From: Flammulina velutipes
Taxonomy: Eukaryota; Basidiomycota; Agaricomycetes; Agaricales; Physalacriaceae
Assembly: GCA_011800155.1 (NCBI GenBank)
Contig: CM022368.1
Span: forward strand, 620,001 to 684,000
DNA length: 64,000 nt
Direction: 5' to 3'
The stretch's first letter is position 1; every line of letters begins with the position of its first letter. The notes below the pieces were generated by a model that searched no databases, was not told the DNA's origin, and saw only the letters and a program-made list of their open reading frames with translations. The position numbers were made by a program, and so were the translations under genes. Positions 1 to 11,036 of this stretch are shown here, piece by piece.

Positions 1-1512
1 CTGTTCGCATCTACGGCACAGCCTTTTATCTTCGTAACTGTGCAGTACCGATTAGGACAATTTGGGTTTTTATGTGAGCATCTCACTTATTTGTTTTCCA
101 TCGCCGTGTAACTGATCTCGTCCGTATAGCTGGCTCCCAGGTTGGGAAGGACGGTGCGTATAATGTCGGGATGCTAGATCAGGTATGCGTTTTGTCTGCA
201 GGTTTGATTCTCTCCTCACTTCTTATTAGCGTGCTGGGTTACGCTGGGTTCAGCAATACATCAAATATTTTGGTGGTGATTCGAAGTGAGTTTCTACATT
301 TTTGTTACCATGAAAGTGTACTGAACTAAGCTCTGTAGACGTGTCACGATCTGGGGCTCTTCGGCAGGCGCTGGATCTACCATGTTCCATGTCAGTATTT
401 ATCCGAGTTTCTCAAGGTGCAAAAACTAATGTCTGTGATGTTCAGTTAATTGCAAACGAAGGCAAAAACGAAGATCTTTTCAATCAAGCTATGGGATGTA
501 GTCCATCGATGAGCTACATGCCGGAGGCTGGTTCTGCCTACGACCAGAGCGTCTTTAACGAGATAGCTTCAAAAGTGTAGGGTGTTTCTTCAATAACCTA
601 ATCCAAAGGCTCATCTCGTATAGACAATGCGACTCCAAAGACCCGAATGTCTTGGCCTGTTTGCGAAAAGCACCCGTCAAGGCTTTGGCAAACGCAGGAA
701 ATAGCGTTGCGGTAGCCCGTAAACCTACCGTCTTTGTCTTCGCACCTAGGCTAGAATCGAGGGGAAAATTCTTGAGTAATAGGGCAGTAGAGGCGTTTAA
801 AGATGGAAAGTTTGCCCAAGTCTCGGTCCTTTTCGGGTGGGGAATGCTTTTATCGTTGTCGTTTGGATCCTGACATTGATGTTGAGTGTAGATCCAACAC
901 GAACGAAGGAGCTGGATGGGCAGACTACGGAAATGACGCGACGGAGGCTAAAGTCTACGACTTCCTTCGAGGCCAATACGCTCCCTTCACCAACGAGTCC
1001 TTCTCAAAGGCGCTGGATCTATACCCTGTAAAAGACTTCAAAAATCCTAGCGGTCAAGGACAACAAATGTATGGCGAAGCACGCTACGTTTGCTCCGCGA
1101 ATCTTATCACCGGAAACGCAAAACGACTCGGGTTGGCGTCGTACCACTACCACTACAACAACGCACATCTCGGTTCGAATCATGGAAGCGAAAACGGTGC
1201 TTTCTTTGGGCCGCCTGCGACTGCTAACGCGGAGGATACGGCGCTGTTTGAAGATATGCGGAAGTTTTGGACGTCGTTTGTGGCGTCGGGCAACCCCGTT
1301 GTCGGTGATGAAAATGGACTCAAGTGGGAGGTATGTTCTTTGATTCGTATGAGGGTGTCCCTCGTTGACAAATAACTTAGGCGGTATCTTTGGATACTGC
1401 AGGCCCTCGGATGCGTCTCGATCCTCAGGCTGGAAATATGGAGCCTATGGATGACGCTCTCAACGCGCGGTGTAATTTCTGGCATGGAATTAGCAAGGAA
1501 TTGGAAACGTGA
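1..1512 (+). CDS. Type B carboxylesterase/lipase, 5' end cut by window edge
   Basis: Serine ester hydrolase of the alpha/beta-hydrolase carboxylesterase type B family; the start codon lies before base 1. The first exon reads FVTVQYRLGQFGFL, a family hallmark. The nucleophile elbow GSSAGAGS lies at about 351-374 and the segment GSNTNEGAGWADY follows near 890-935, and the His loop NHGSENGAFFG lies near 1177-1209. The last exon, after an intron at about 1330-1380, ends FWHGISKELET with TGA at 1510-1512, which matches the usual C-terminus of fungal members. At least five short introns break the frame, so single open frames in this stretch are exon fragments. The usual PVVDG-like stretch before GSNTNEG reads APRLESRGKF, so that loop is diverged. 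Substrate and secretion cannot be judged because the N-terminus is missing. Confidence 0.85.
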
Positions 1513-2018
1513 TTTAATGGTAGAGTGAGGGTAGATGATAGCCACTGAACATTGGATTATATACGTTCAAGTCTTGGATCATTCGCAAGGTCGGGATTGG
1601 TTGTATATAGTGTACGTATGAGCGTCGAGCGCTCCCCATCATGACGAATAAAATACGTATTCGTCTTCGTTCCACTTCACCTAAAATATACGAAGATATC
1701 CAGAGGATATCCCTATCTCGGTGGGAAGGCAGTCAAGTTTAAGTTTCGACTTTATTTTAAAGCGTCGCTTCATCTTCATTATGATGGTCAACGGCTGAGG
1801 AGATAAGATTGTCACTTGTCACGCTCCAGTTATTGACAAGATATTATTCATACTTAAAGATGACGGTAGTATTTCTTCGCTCGAGTCGACGGTCGTCGAA
1901 AGCTTTGTTGGAGGCCAGTGTTTTTTGCGCCTCTTGTTACTTGATACGGATGTCGGACCACCAAATAAGGTGACGCCACACCATGTTTTCAAACTATGTT
2001 AAGTTACATCATTATCTC
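1513..2018. other. Intergenic, convergent gene ends
   Basis: AT-rich spacer between the 3' end of the carboxylesterase and the 3' end of the LRR gene on the other strand. I see no coding frame, RNA gene or repeat here. Confidence 0.6.
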
Positions 2019-3829
2019 TTAATTCCCTTGTTGCCTGGTGCGGTACACACTATCAATCAGCCGAACATCCGGTGGGCTATAGATGAAACGAAGGCCCAAT
2101 CCATTGACGAAGGAGTCGTAGTCGCGTTCCTCCGGAAAGAACTTCTTTACGTTGATCTCCAAAGCACGTCGAACAGCGAGCGAGCAGGTCGAGGGCTCGC
2201 CCGGGGAACGAATTCTAAAGCCAGCATAATGACATAGGCTGGAGTCTACGATACCCTGTTTCAGGAGCTCCGTGCCCTCTACGGATAGAGACGTGCGACC
2301 GAGCTCAAGATTGCGCAGGCTGGGATTCTTGATCAACGATATGACCTCAGGAAGCGCTTCGTCAGCGAGATGGTTGAAGCGCTGGCCATGCACATGGGTC
2401 GTCGGGGGCGCTCCAAAGTCGACGGACATGATGCGAGGATGGGTTGATAGGGCCTTGCTCAAAGCAGCAATGCCAGTGGAGGTCAGGCCAGTGGAACCCA
2501 TACTAAGACGATATAGAGTGGTATTGGTTTCAAGCGCCTCTGCCAAGAAGAGTGCGCCGGCATCACCAATGGGGTTTGAGGCAAGGAAAAGGGATGCGAG
2601 TTTGCTTGCAGGATGTGCGAGACAATCTGCTAGCGCTTTGGCAGCCGTCTCCCCCATCCCATTTGCGTTGAGATAGAGATGGCGTAACGGGACAGTTCTG
2701 CCAGTTATTGCGGCAAGGACGATGGACACCCCCTCGTCGCCTAGTTCTGTGTTCTCCAAATCTAACGTGCGCAAGTTTGGGGTCTGGGTAATGAGGCGAA
2801 TGATATTGTTGGCAGATTCCAGAGATAGTGGATTTCGTTTTAACCAGATATTGGTTATACGCGGACTCTGGATCATGGCATCAACTAATAGCTGGAAGTC
2901 CTGTGCGTGTATGTCGTTGCCTGCTATGTACCATGTTTCGATTCTGTCGGGATGGTCATCGATGAACTTGGCGATACGGCGCGCGCCAGTTGAGCCAATG
3001 ATGTTGTTGCCTAGGAGGAATTGGACGATTACGGTATTCTGCTCGAGGGAATCGAGGAGCTTCTCAATGTGGGTTGGCCCAACAACCATCTTGCAGAGAT
3101 CAAGGCGGCCGTCATCATACACGACGCCACGCTTGAATTCGACCATAGGCGTTTTCCACTTTAGTTCGTGGCCGTGTTCCAGGCCAAATATAGAGCTGAG
3201 TTCGTCGCGAACGTCTCGTTTCTCTGGCGATAACAGATCTTTTGGGTCCACATTTCGGTGTAGGAACTCGAAGACATCCTTGAAATTATTATAAGCATGA
3301 CAGTACGTTCTCAGACGATGCGGTTTCTGGCATACCTTGAAGTCTTCGAATGATCCAATTTCTACTGGCATAGGAATCGCGCTGGGGCCTTCGAGAGAGA
3401 CGGCGTCCTCTTCCTGGCCTTTCCATGGGCTCTATTCAGATGTTGAATAACTGATGGAAAGTGGGACTACATGAGACCGACCTGTGTCACCTGAGAAATA
3501 GAGTCATTGGCAAGATTCCTCTGGCGGACAGCTGCAAGCTCCTTGCGCTGGCGCACGACACGCCGAGCATGAGAAAGAGCAATTTCATACTGGATGTCAG
3601 CCTTGATCTGCGAGTGATCGGGGAAGAGGAGGCGCGCGATGTCTGTAGCAGGACTCGGCGAGGAATGTTTGCGACGGGGAAGCCTGAGTATATCGTCGTG
3701 GACGTAGGAAGATGAAAATTTGTGTTCGATCGCCGTTTGAAGCAACAGAACTTGTGACTGTATCTGCATATAAATGTCAGCATGGGTATAGGAAACAATA
3801 GTGCGAGCTACTTGGTCCTTGTTGCTCAT
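2019..3829 (-). CDS. Leucine-rich repeat (RNI-like, NLRC3/LRR_6 type) protein
   Basis: Two exons joined by a 50-nt intron (3432-3481). The start is the ATG at 3829 (MSNKDQVARTIV); exon 1 ends SQVTQ and exon 2 continues SPWKGQEEDAV in phase 0, giving about 586 residues. The second half holds tandem ribonuclease-inhibitor-like LRRs of the form LRHLYLNANGMGETAAKALA, LASLFLASNPIGDAGALFLA, LRTLDLENTELGDEGVSIVL and LRNLELGRTSLSVEGTELL, about 28 residues per repeat. The N-terminal ~150 residues show no recognised domain, and no NACHT or F-box is seen. Such RNI-fold proteins are usually protein-interaction scaffolds; the partner is unknown. Function is therefore not assigned beyond the fold. Confidence 0.8.
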
Positions 3830-4127
3830 CGCGAATGTCGTCGGTACAGCAACAAGCGAAGGTAAAGTCAAGAGATTTTATACATAGCCAAGAATCTCTA
3901 TTCTGACTCGTTGTTGGACTACTGACTCAATACAAGTAGATGCTTACCAGACGTTATGATGGTCACCGTTCAGACCCAGGTCTAATGATGCCAACAGATA
4001 TTCTCCTGCCCTCAACAAAAGCCTACGTATTGAGTATTGAATGCAAAGAGTTTGATAGTTAGTGAATACTGTAAAATGAGTACATAATGAAATAGATATT
4101 TAACTTTCCGACGCAGCGATGGGTTGC

Positions 4128-6850
4128 TCAGTTCTCTTCGCACCATTTCGCTACGCGTTCGACTAACTCCGCCTTCTTACCTGACACGCCCTGACCTTTC
4201 ACCTTGAGGAACTCCTTCAAAGTAGCCACTAAGAGCTTCTCCAATGTCCCTTCCTCACAACGGCTTCTTATCTCAGCCTCGTCTACCGACGTATCCTGAT
4301 GACTCATTTAATGTATGCCAAACAAGAGGTAACCAACACGCACAGCTGAACGTTTGTTCGATGTCTTCTTCGCCAAAATAACGTTGTCCGTGGGATCATC
4401 GAGAAGCATCTTCTTCCACGCTGCCATTAATGCGCCAGCGCGCTAAAGTGTACAACGACCATGAGTTATGAATCGCTGGGCATCAGGGATAAGCTGACCT
4501 TATGTATCATGTCGACCTTAGGTTCTGTAAGATCCTCAAAGGTCTCTGGGTCGTAGTCTTCGTGAAAGGCGCTGGCTTGAAGTTGAGCATTATGATACGC
4601 GAGGGCTATAAGACAAGATTGAGCTCGCATTCCCTGTATTTAAGATGACTCACCCGGATTCGGGAACGAATCAGGCGAATAACCTCCTTCCTTCAAACAG
4701 AGCTTGTGGATGAACTTGAAAGCCGCTTCCTTCAGATCATCGCCAGCTGACACCGATCAATAATCGGCTGTAGGGAGAGCAAAGCCCACTCACCTATGAA
4801 GGCCTTCTCCACAGGCGCTTCTCGTATGTCGTCGGCAAAAGGGAGTGGTATAAGATGAAATCCGGCAGGGTCCGTCCAGCCTGCTTCATCTTGCTTCTCT
4901 TCCTAATCATAATTTAGCATGAGCATCTCGAGCAATAGCCCAAAATCGGCTGCATACCTGAGGAACCATGGCACAAAAAATGGGAGTAGAATTCTTACGC
5001 ATTAGGCATAAGACAAGGCCAATCTTCTTTTTCTTCACCATGGACTTGAGCAACGCACTGAATGTGCGCTTGCTTCCGGCGTAAGACTATTGTGCTTGAT
5101 GTTTAGATCATTCAAAAACATGGGTAATTGTATACCTACCATCTCGTCGGGATGGATGAAATGTGAGTGTTTGATATTATCTTCGAACGCTAGTTCACTA
5201 CGGTCTTTAAATCCAAGGAGCTTGAGGCCTAGCAGAGCAGGTTAGTCTCCGAGATGGTCCGGGTGTATTTTGAAATGAACATACCAGGCTCAAGCCCCAC
5301 TGTTCGGAAGGTTCGTACTTCCTCAGCGGTGTACATAGGCTAAAACAGTAAGGTCAAGAAACCGAGAGCAATCTAAATCGCATACCCTTTGACCGATCTT
5401 CACTGTTCTGGCACCAGAATGATCCTCAGAATCACTGTCTTCGCTCTTACCGCTCTTCACATGCATGCCATAATGCATGTTAGACTTCTCCACCACTTTG
5501 TCGAGAATCTGCAAGTATTGAGAGACACATCGTGGCCAGAGCGATTCTTACTGACCTCGTCCGCGTAGCTTGTCGTCGATTCTGCAACTTCCATCCGGTC
5601 TCCGAGATCTGCAAAGTATTTGTAACTCCCTTTCTTCTGTTCGGTAACCAGTCCATATCTTCGAGTGGTCAGTCTGGTTCTGGGGAACGGAGCTTAGAGC
5701 ATACCCTTTTACGCCTATGGTAAAACCCTCAGCTAGCTTCAGCGGTATGCTGAATAGCGCTCGCTTTGGAACTTCGTGAAACCGCATCTGGGCAAGTAGA
5801 TCGTCTATACGGGTGATCGAAACGGAATCGGCGAGGTTTTCGCTCTCTTCTCCATCTTCGTCTTTCAGATTCGAGAGAAGAACAGACTACAGGGAGTTGG
5901 CGGAGAACGTAAGGGGGATGAACGAAGAAGACTCACCGAGTAGAATTTGGAAGGGTTGAATGGTTTGGACTCGGTGCTGATGAAAAATGGCTCGACAATC
6001 ACACCTGCTTGCGTTAAATCCTTTTGAATGTCTGGTTAAATTGGAAAATGAGAGCGACGATAAACATACAACAAGGGTTGTTCTCGCTGAGGTGACAAGT
6101 TGGGGTGCAGTGTGAGGCTGATCTTCGTCCGTGATGAGGAAGACGCGCTTTGTGGCGGACTTGGGAGCACTACCAGAAATTAAGATGCTTGCGCTTTAAA
6201 ATATAACACCCATACCCGTCGCGCAATACCCAGTTACAGCTTGTGAACACGTCTCCCAGCGGTACCCGTTGTCCGTCAAGAGGGGGAAAGGTCTTCGCTA
6301 ACTCTTCGCGAGGTGCTGTTTGGTTGAATTCAGCTTGGAGTCGGTCGTAGATAAGAGTAACAAACCGTCGAGTAGTTGCACGAGCTCTCTTATTGTGTCG
6401 GCGTTGAGAGGTGCGATGCGTTGATAGAGATAGGTGTTCCTCTTGATTTCTGAACCTTGTAGATCTTTCTTGTCAATCTTTCTCGTCTGTTGCCGTGTAT
6501 TTGGATAAACGGCGAATCAAGTGAAGTAGGAGGCGTACAGTGTTGAAGAGCAGTATTCCGACAGCATCATTGGGACCGACAATGACTTTCTTCTTCTGGA
6601 TTTGCATGGCAGCGTCGAGTGCGGCGTACAGGTGTGAAGTTTGGACGTCCTCGTAGATGGGGTCATCGTACATAGCTTGCATTGATGGAGAACAGTCAAT
6701 GCAAAATAGAATTACATCTTTCTTTGTCTCCATGAACTGATAAAGGGTTGGTTATGGGCAGCAGGGAGTATCGCCACAACGCACGGATGTATCCTGCAGC
6801 TCGTCGTCGTCGTCGTCTTCCACTTTATTCCATTCTTCATAGGAGGACAT
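4128..6850 (-). CDS. KU70: Ku70, ATP-dependent DNA helicase II subunit 1
   Basis: Ku70 pairs with Ku80 to bind double-strand DNA ends in non-homologous end joining and at telomeres. The start is the ATG at 6850 (MSSYEEWNKVEDDDDDELQ), an acidic leader, followed by an intron and then the von Willebrand A-like beta strand KDVILFCIDCSPSM, diagnostic of Ku70. The last exon encodes a SAP-type DNA-binding helix pair (LKEFLKVKGQGVSGKKAELV then ERVAKWCEEN) ending with a stop at 4128, the normal C-terminus of Ku70 and absent from Ku80. The gene is cut by many short introns, so only some exons appear as long open frames. The 2.7-kb span fits the family size of roughly 600-680 residues. It lies 6.6 kb from the Rap1-like telomere gene. 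Confidence 0.9.
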
Positions 6851-7194
6851 TATATCGAGTGTGGCAGCCTGGCTGAAGTTGAATGAGAATTGATAGTGGC
6901 GGTAAGAGTCAAAAGCACTTCGCGTGACGAGGCACGGGACCGTTACTTTAACTTAACTTTGCACCGCCACCAATAAATCTGTTGACTTGCCAATGCCACT
7001 CTGACCGGCTCTAGTGTTCACTTCACCAACACGAACCACGAAACTTATACGGTCCAATTTCATATCTTAATTTCAGTGACAGGAAAGGCCGCCTTGTCGA
7101 TTCTCTGTTCATATTCTACATATCATCGGCCGACGTCGTCTCTCTCATTCTCTCATAGCATCCACTCCACTATGTCTTCGGCGCCTTATTCTGT

Positions 7195-7581
7195 TTATCT
7201 GATGATGTCTTGGGGAACTCCGTCAGCTTCTCGCCGCATTCTGGAACTCCCACGTACCTTGGCCACCTGGGAAGAAGCCTGAGTCTTGCGACCAGCCACC
7301 ATGATAAAGGCAGCTTTGACGCGAGTGACTGTAGTTGCCTTAGCGGGCACAGATTCCTCCATGTCTGACATGAACGACATGGTAGAGGCATAGGAAGCCT
7401 TCGAGGATTTATTAGGTCTGACTGAAGTGCAACTACCCCGGCTTACCTTGCGCGAAGTAGCTGGGGATTGGGCCTGCATCTTTAACTCGGCGGCAGCAGC
7501 AGCCTCGGGCTGGAATATGGCGAGAAAAAGTGCTAATGCGTCTTCTAGTTCTGGTTTTATGAAGAGAGAAAGACCATCCAA
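7195..7581 (-). CDS. Uncertain small gene, unrecognised
   Basis: An open frame of about 128 codons with an Ala-rich stretch (QPEAAAAAELKMQAQ) and a Ser/Met-rich stretch (ASTMSFMSDMEE). It has no ATG at its upstream end. A 48-nt intron with a good donor (GTAAGC), a CTAAT branch site and an AAG acceptor may remove 16 codons near 7390-7438, and another donor (GTACGT) lies near 7255. I recognise no domain. It may be the 3' part of a small gene whose first exon lies near 7600-7700, or chance. Bases 6851-7194, between the Ku70 start and this frame, hold no other candidate. Confidence 0.3.
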   Translation of the reverse strand: MDGLSLFIKPELEDALALFLAIFQPEAAAAAELKMQAQSPATSRKVSRGSCTSVRPNKSSKASYASTMSFMSDMEESVPAKATTVTRVKAAFIMVAGRKTQASSQVAKVRGSSRMRREADGVPQDIIR

Positions 7582-7834
7582 TCAAAGGATCCGTGGGTCA
7601 ATTGTCTTCCCTCGGTGTGTCAATACCTTTGTTCATGCCACACAACTAGGTTAATTACTCGTTTAGGATCATTCATCTACCCTCCGGGTTATTGTTCGTG
7701 TCTCATGTACCTCGGGGCTAATTCAAAGAGTGGGTGTTCCGACCTATACAGACAATGCCACCTCAATCAATCAGTACAATGAACGTGGCCATGCACAAAT
7801 GGCCTACAATCAAAGCGTTCGACTGTTCAGCCAC

Positions 7835-7842
7835 TATAAAAG
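7835..7842 (+). promoter_or_regulatory. TATA box
   Basis: A perfect TATAAAAG lies 72 bases before the ATG at 7914, a normal distance for a fungal core promoter. It belongs to the small acidic-protein gene that follows and suggests regulated rather than housekeeping expression. Confidence 0.6.
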
Positions 7843-7913
7843 AGCCACACGCTCAAGAATTTCTTCATCCCCCCCCACCCGCAATTAACTCGATATTTTC
7901 TTCAGTCAATATT

Positions 7914-8563
7914 ATGGATGCCCAGCGCTTCAACATGCCCAGACGCACAGTACGTTTCCTTTACTTTACAATTGCTACGCTTGTAGTCCTAATTTTCTTT
8001 CAGGTGCCTCTTGACCCCAATCCAGTGGATCTCGACATAACCGACTGCGATTCTGTCACCTCGTCCTTCTTCTCGTCGGAAGACGATATCATCTCGTCTT
8101 CCACCAGTTTTGAAGACATCACCGACACATTGAATCAGTCTACTTTCGATGAACCATCCGCACCTCCCCCGAGCGCTTCCGCTTCCGCTTTCTTGTTCTC
8201 CTCTCCTAGCCTTGGAGCGCTTGATAGCTCCCTCATCATGGAAGAACTCGAAGAGGTTGCTGCCATCCGAGCTCGCCAGAACGTGATGGACTCGCAGAGG
8301 TTTGACATGTCGAAGAGCAAGAACAAAAACTTCCAGCCAGTGGTCATTGAGCCTGAGGTGCGTACACAATCTTAAGGATCTCGTTCCCGAAACTGACCTC
8401 GAAATTTCAATAGACCGACTCGGATGAGGAAGATCTGGTGGAAGTAGACCTGTCCGATTCGAGAGATTATCTCGTCCGGTCTGACTCGAAGGATAACATC
8501 GCTCTCGCGGTGCTCAAAGGCGGTGTTTCCAAAGTCAAAGGATATTTGAAAAAGTCCCCTTGA
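7914..8563 (+). CDS. Small acidic Ser-rich protein, unrecognised
   Basis: Three exons: 7914-7949, 8004-8357 and 8414-8563, giving 179 residues. Exon 1 encodes MDAQRFNMPRRT, and a near copy, MDSQRFDM, recurs at residues 107-114. The middle is rich in Ser, Asp and Glu; the C-terminus turns basic (KGGVSKVKGYLKKSP). Both introns have clean GT-AG borders. The first intron (54 nt, donor GTACGT, acceptor TTTCTTTCAG) is a multiple of three without a stop, so a retained form would insert 18 hydrophobic residues. I recognise no family. The TATA box at 7835 and the clean splice sites make it a convincing gene. Confidence 0.7.
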
Positions 8564-8683
8564 ATTCTTCTTTCTATCGAATCACTGTACACTATCTATC
8601 GCCTTTCCAGTAGCAGTCCTGAGAAGTACATATCACGACCTTTACGATTACATTCTCATTCACCATTGCAATAAACTATCTCC

Positions 8684-10349
8684 TCATCCAGTCTTGGTCT
8701 TAAGCTTCCTCCAAAACACAGTGAAAAATACCGCCCCGATGCTGGCGATAATGATTTCAAGCCCCGCATAATTGAGCATGCCCACAGTCGACCCGCTGCC
8801 GCCCCAAATAGCCCCTGCCACCCTCCCAGTGTAGTTGCTGTATTGAATGGCAAGTGATACGCGAGAATTCCACGCCTGGGGCAATTGCTTGCTCAGAAGA
8901 CTGACCGTGACCGTACTCGCCAGGTTGAACCCAAGGGCGACGAGCCACCAGCAGGCGAACATGCTCACATAGTTTACCTTGTGTGAAGCAAGCAGTGCAA
9001 TAAAAATGACCAGGCCTGCGAGTCCCACCAAGGACCCCACCAGGAGGATGTGTCGATCTTGTATCCGACGAACAAACAAGAGGTTGACCATAAGGAAAGG
9101 TAATGTCGTAATCCCCCCCAAAGCGATAAAGTTGCCAGCACCAAAGGGAGATAGTTTGAGGGCTTCTTCGCCAGCACTGTAAACTGGTATATTAGATTCC
9201 CAAGCTCCTTCACGTCGGTCTGTCAGTATGATACCAGGTTGAGTACCAAGTCCACCACGTACCTAGGATGAAGAAGCAGGTCATCGCGAACCAACACATG
9301 CATATGACAACGCCCCATCGCCCCGCAGTCATTTTCTCGTGAGGTTCTACCTCCATGAAGACAGGAAACACTCCGTTGAATTTCGAGTCCAATTCCTCCA
9401 ACGATGTCGCCTTTGTCTCTAGATAAGCCACGGAATCAGTAAGTCCCATCACTGAAATGGGTGCTTGGGCATCGGGAGGCTCTGGTTGTTCTCCGACTAT
9501 GACATCTTCGAATCCAAGACAGACCCAGATCCAGAATGCCGCCCACACTATCGCCATGATCCATCCAGGGCTCGTGTACCCGTTGAAGATGACGTTGGAG
9601 AAGCCAACTTTCGTTAACAATCCTCCAAAGAATGGGCCAGCGCTCATTCCCAATCCTAAAGAGAGTTATCATTAGTACTACCAGCGTTGTCGAGGGAAAT
9701 GATCATGGAACCTTGCCCAAGAACCAAACACCCGGCGAGAGTAGTTCGTTGACGAATCCCAACGATACGGCCATCAGAGCAGTATCGTTTGCAATACATC
9801 CACCTGAGCGGTGAGGTTAGAAGAGATAGGTACGGTGCACCTGGTGGAAGTACCCACATGGAAAATGCCAGACCGCTGACTATGCGCCCAATGAGGATGA
9901 GATACAGATACTGTGCCTTGTACGCCAGCGCATACAAGACGTGGCCAAGGATGGAAGCGCCACAACAAATGTGTAGTGGGAGGCTGTATCCACCTTGGGG
10001 TGGTTCAGGTGTCGAGCAAAACATTGTACTTCCAGGCCTTACCATGATCAAATCTCATTATCGGTAACAGAGCAAGTCCAGAGAAGACAGTAGGAATACC
10101 GATAACGATGCCAGAGAACGTAGAGTTGCCACCTAAGTGTTTGGCATATTCGTGCGAGGAGGAAATGATGATGAAGAAGGAAATCTGCAATGTCGTTAGT
10201 TTCAACAAGACTGCGACGGTATCAGCTTCATGAAAGCGAACGACCTGAAGAAGTAGATTGGTTGTCATCATGATAGCCATTGAAGTGATATTTGGTAGCT
10301 TGAAGTCTTCCCCGTGGGGATGAGATGCAGCTCTTAGGCGGTTAAGCAT
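8684..10349 (-). CDS. MFS transporter, MFSD8/CLN7-like, copy 1
   Basis: Multi-exon major facilitator protein starting at the ATG at 10349 (MLNRLRAASHPHGEDFKLP) and stopping at 8684. Recognisable segments are HEYAKHLGGNSTFSGIVIG (early helices), KRYCSDGRIVGIRQRTTLAG (loop near helix 4), an acidic central loop of about 60 residues, and the C-terminal block NLASTVTVSLLSKQLPQAWN followed by SNYTGRVAGAIWGGSG. The order and the RTTLAG loop fit the MFSD8/CLN7-like group of fungal MFS proteins, which are often vacuolar or plasma-membrane carriers of unknown substrate. A close paralogue sits at 52807-54445 on the other strand. Substrate is not deducible. Confidence 0.85.
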
Positions 10350-11036
10350 ATAGTAATGAGGCGAAGACAGATCGGGTGGTAAGTGTTCTTTGGTAAACCC
10401 GTTGGATAAGAGCAGGCATTATCTAACATCACAGAGCCTGGAATAACAGTAAGTACGATGAATGGGACTGAGGTACTGAACGAATTGCTTACATGTGGTT
10501 ATCTGCAGCATGAGTGGCCGCATGCAACAGCATGAGTTTTTAGTTCCGTAGGTCTCTGATCGCTCTTCGGAGGGTCGCCTCCATTTCATTTACCCAGTGA
10601 GGCGTTCAAGATTTTCCCCAGATTTCATGCTTGGTAAATACCGAGATAGATGAAAAGATTTCGTGTTGTTCAACAGTTCAAGGTCAAGTCGTGCTGATGC
10701 GGGCCGGAAGGCTCCGAGCGACTGTTTGTGATTGTGTAGAAGCCACTTGAACGCCACTACTTACCACCGCGACAAATGGCACCTACAGGGTACCTATACC
10801 GGACACTGGAGTGCTGGAGTTATCTATGACTAGGATATGTTGCTATTTACTTGCGCCTTAGAAGCTAATAACATGCCAACTCACCCACGCACTTCTATAG
10901 ACTGTCAATGAGTGGAGTCGCACGTTTCTCTTTGGCAGGCACTCAGCAGATCAGTTATCGTCTTATACGTACTCTAAGACGTAAGTATCTCTTATAAGAG
11001 AGCAACTAGAGGCCCTTGAACTCATCCATTCATCTC
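10350..11036. promoter_or_regulatory. Divergent intergenic region between two MFS genes
   Basis: 687 bases separate the start codons of two transporters read in opposite directions. No coding frame is apparent. A TATAAG within the string at 10991-11000 lies about 40 bases before the ATG at 11037 and may be its TATA element. I see no clear operator repeats. Confidence 0.45.

Noticed and set aside
3467..3871. Separate small minus-strand gene upstream of the LRR gene
   Set aside because: Its frame ends exactly at a GT donor, and a 50-nt intron joins it in phase to the LRR exon, so it is exon 1. The upstream part before 3829 starts on TTG.
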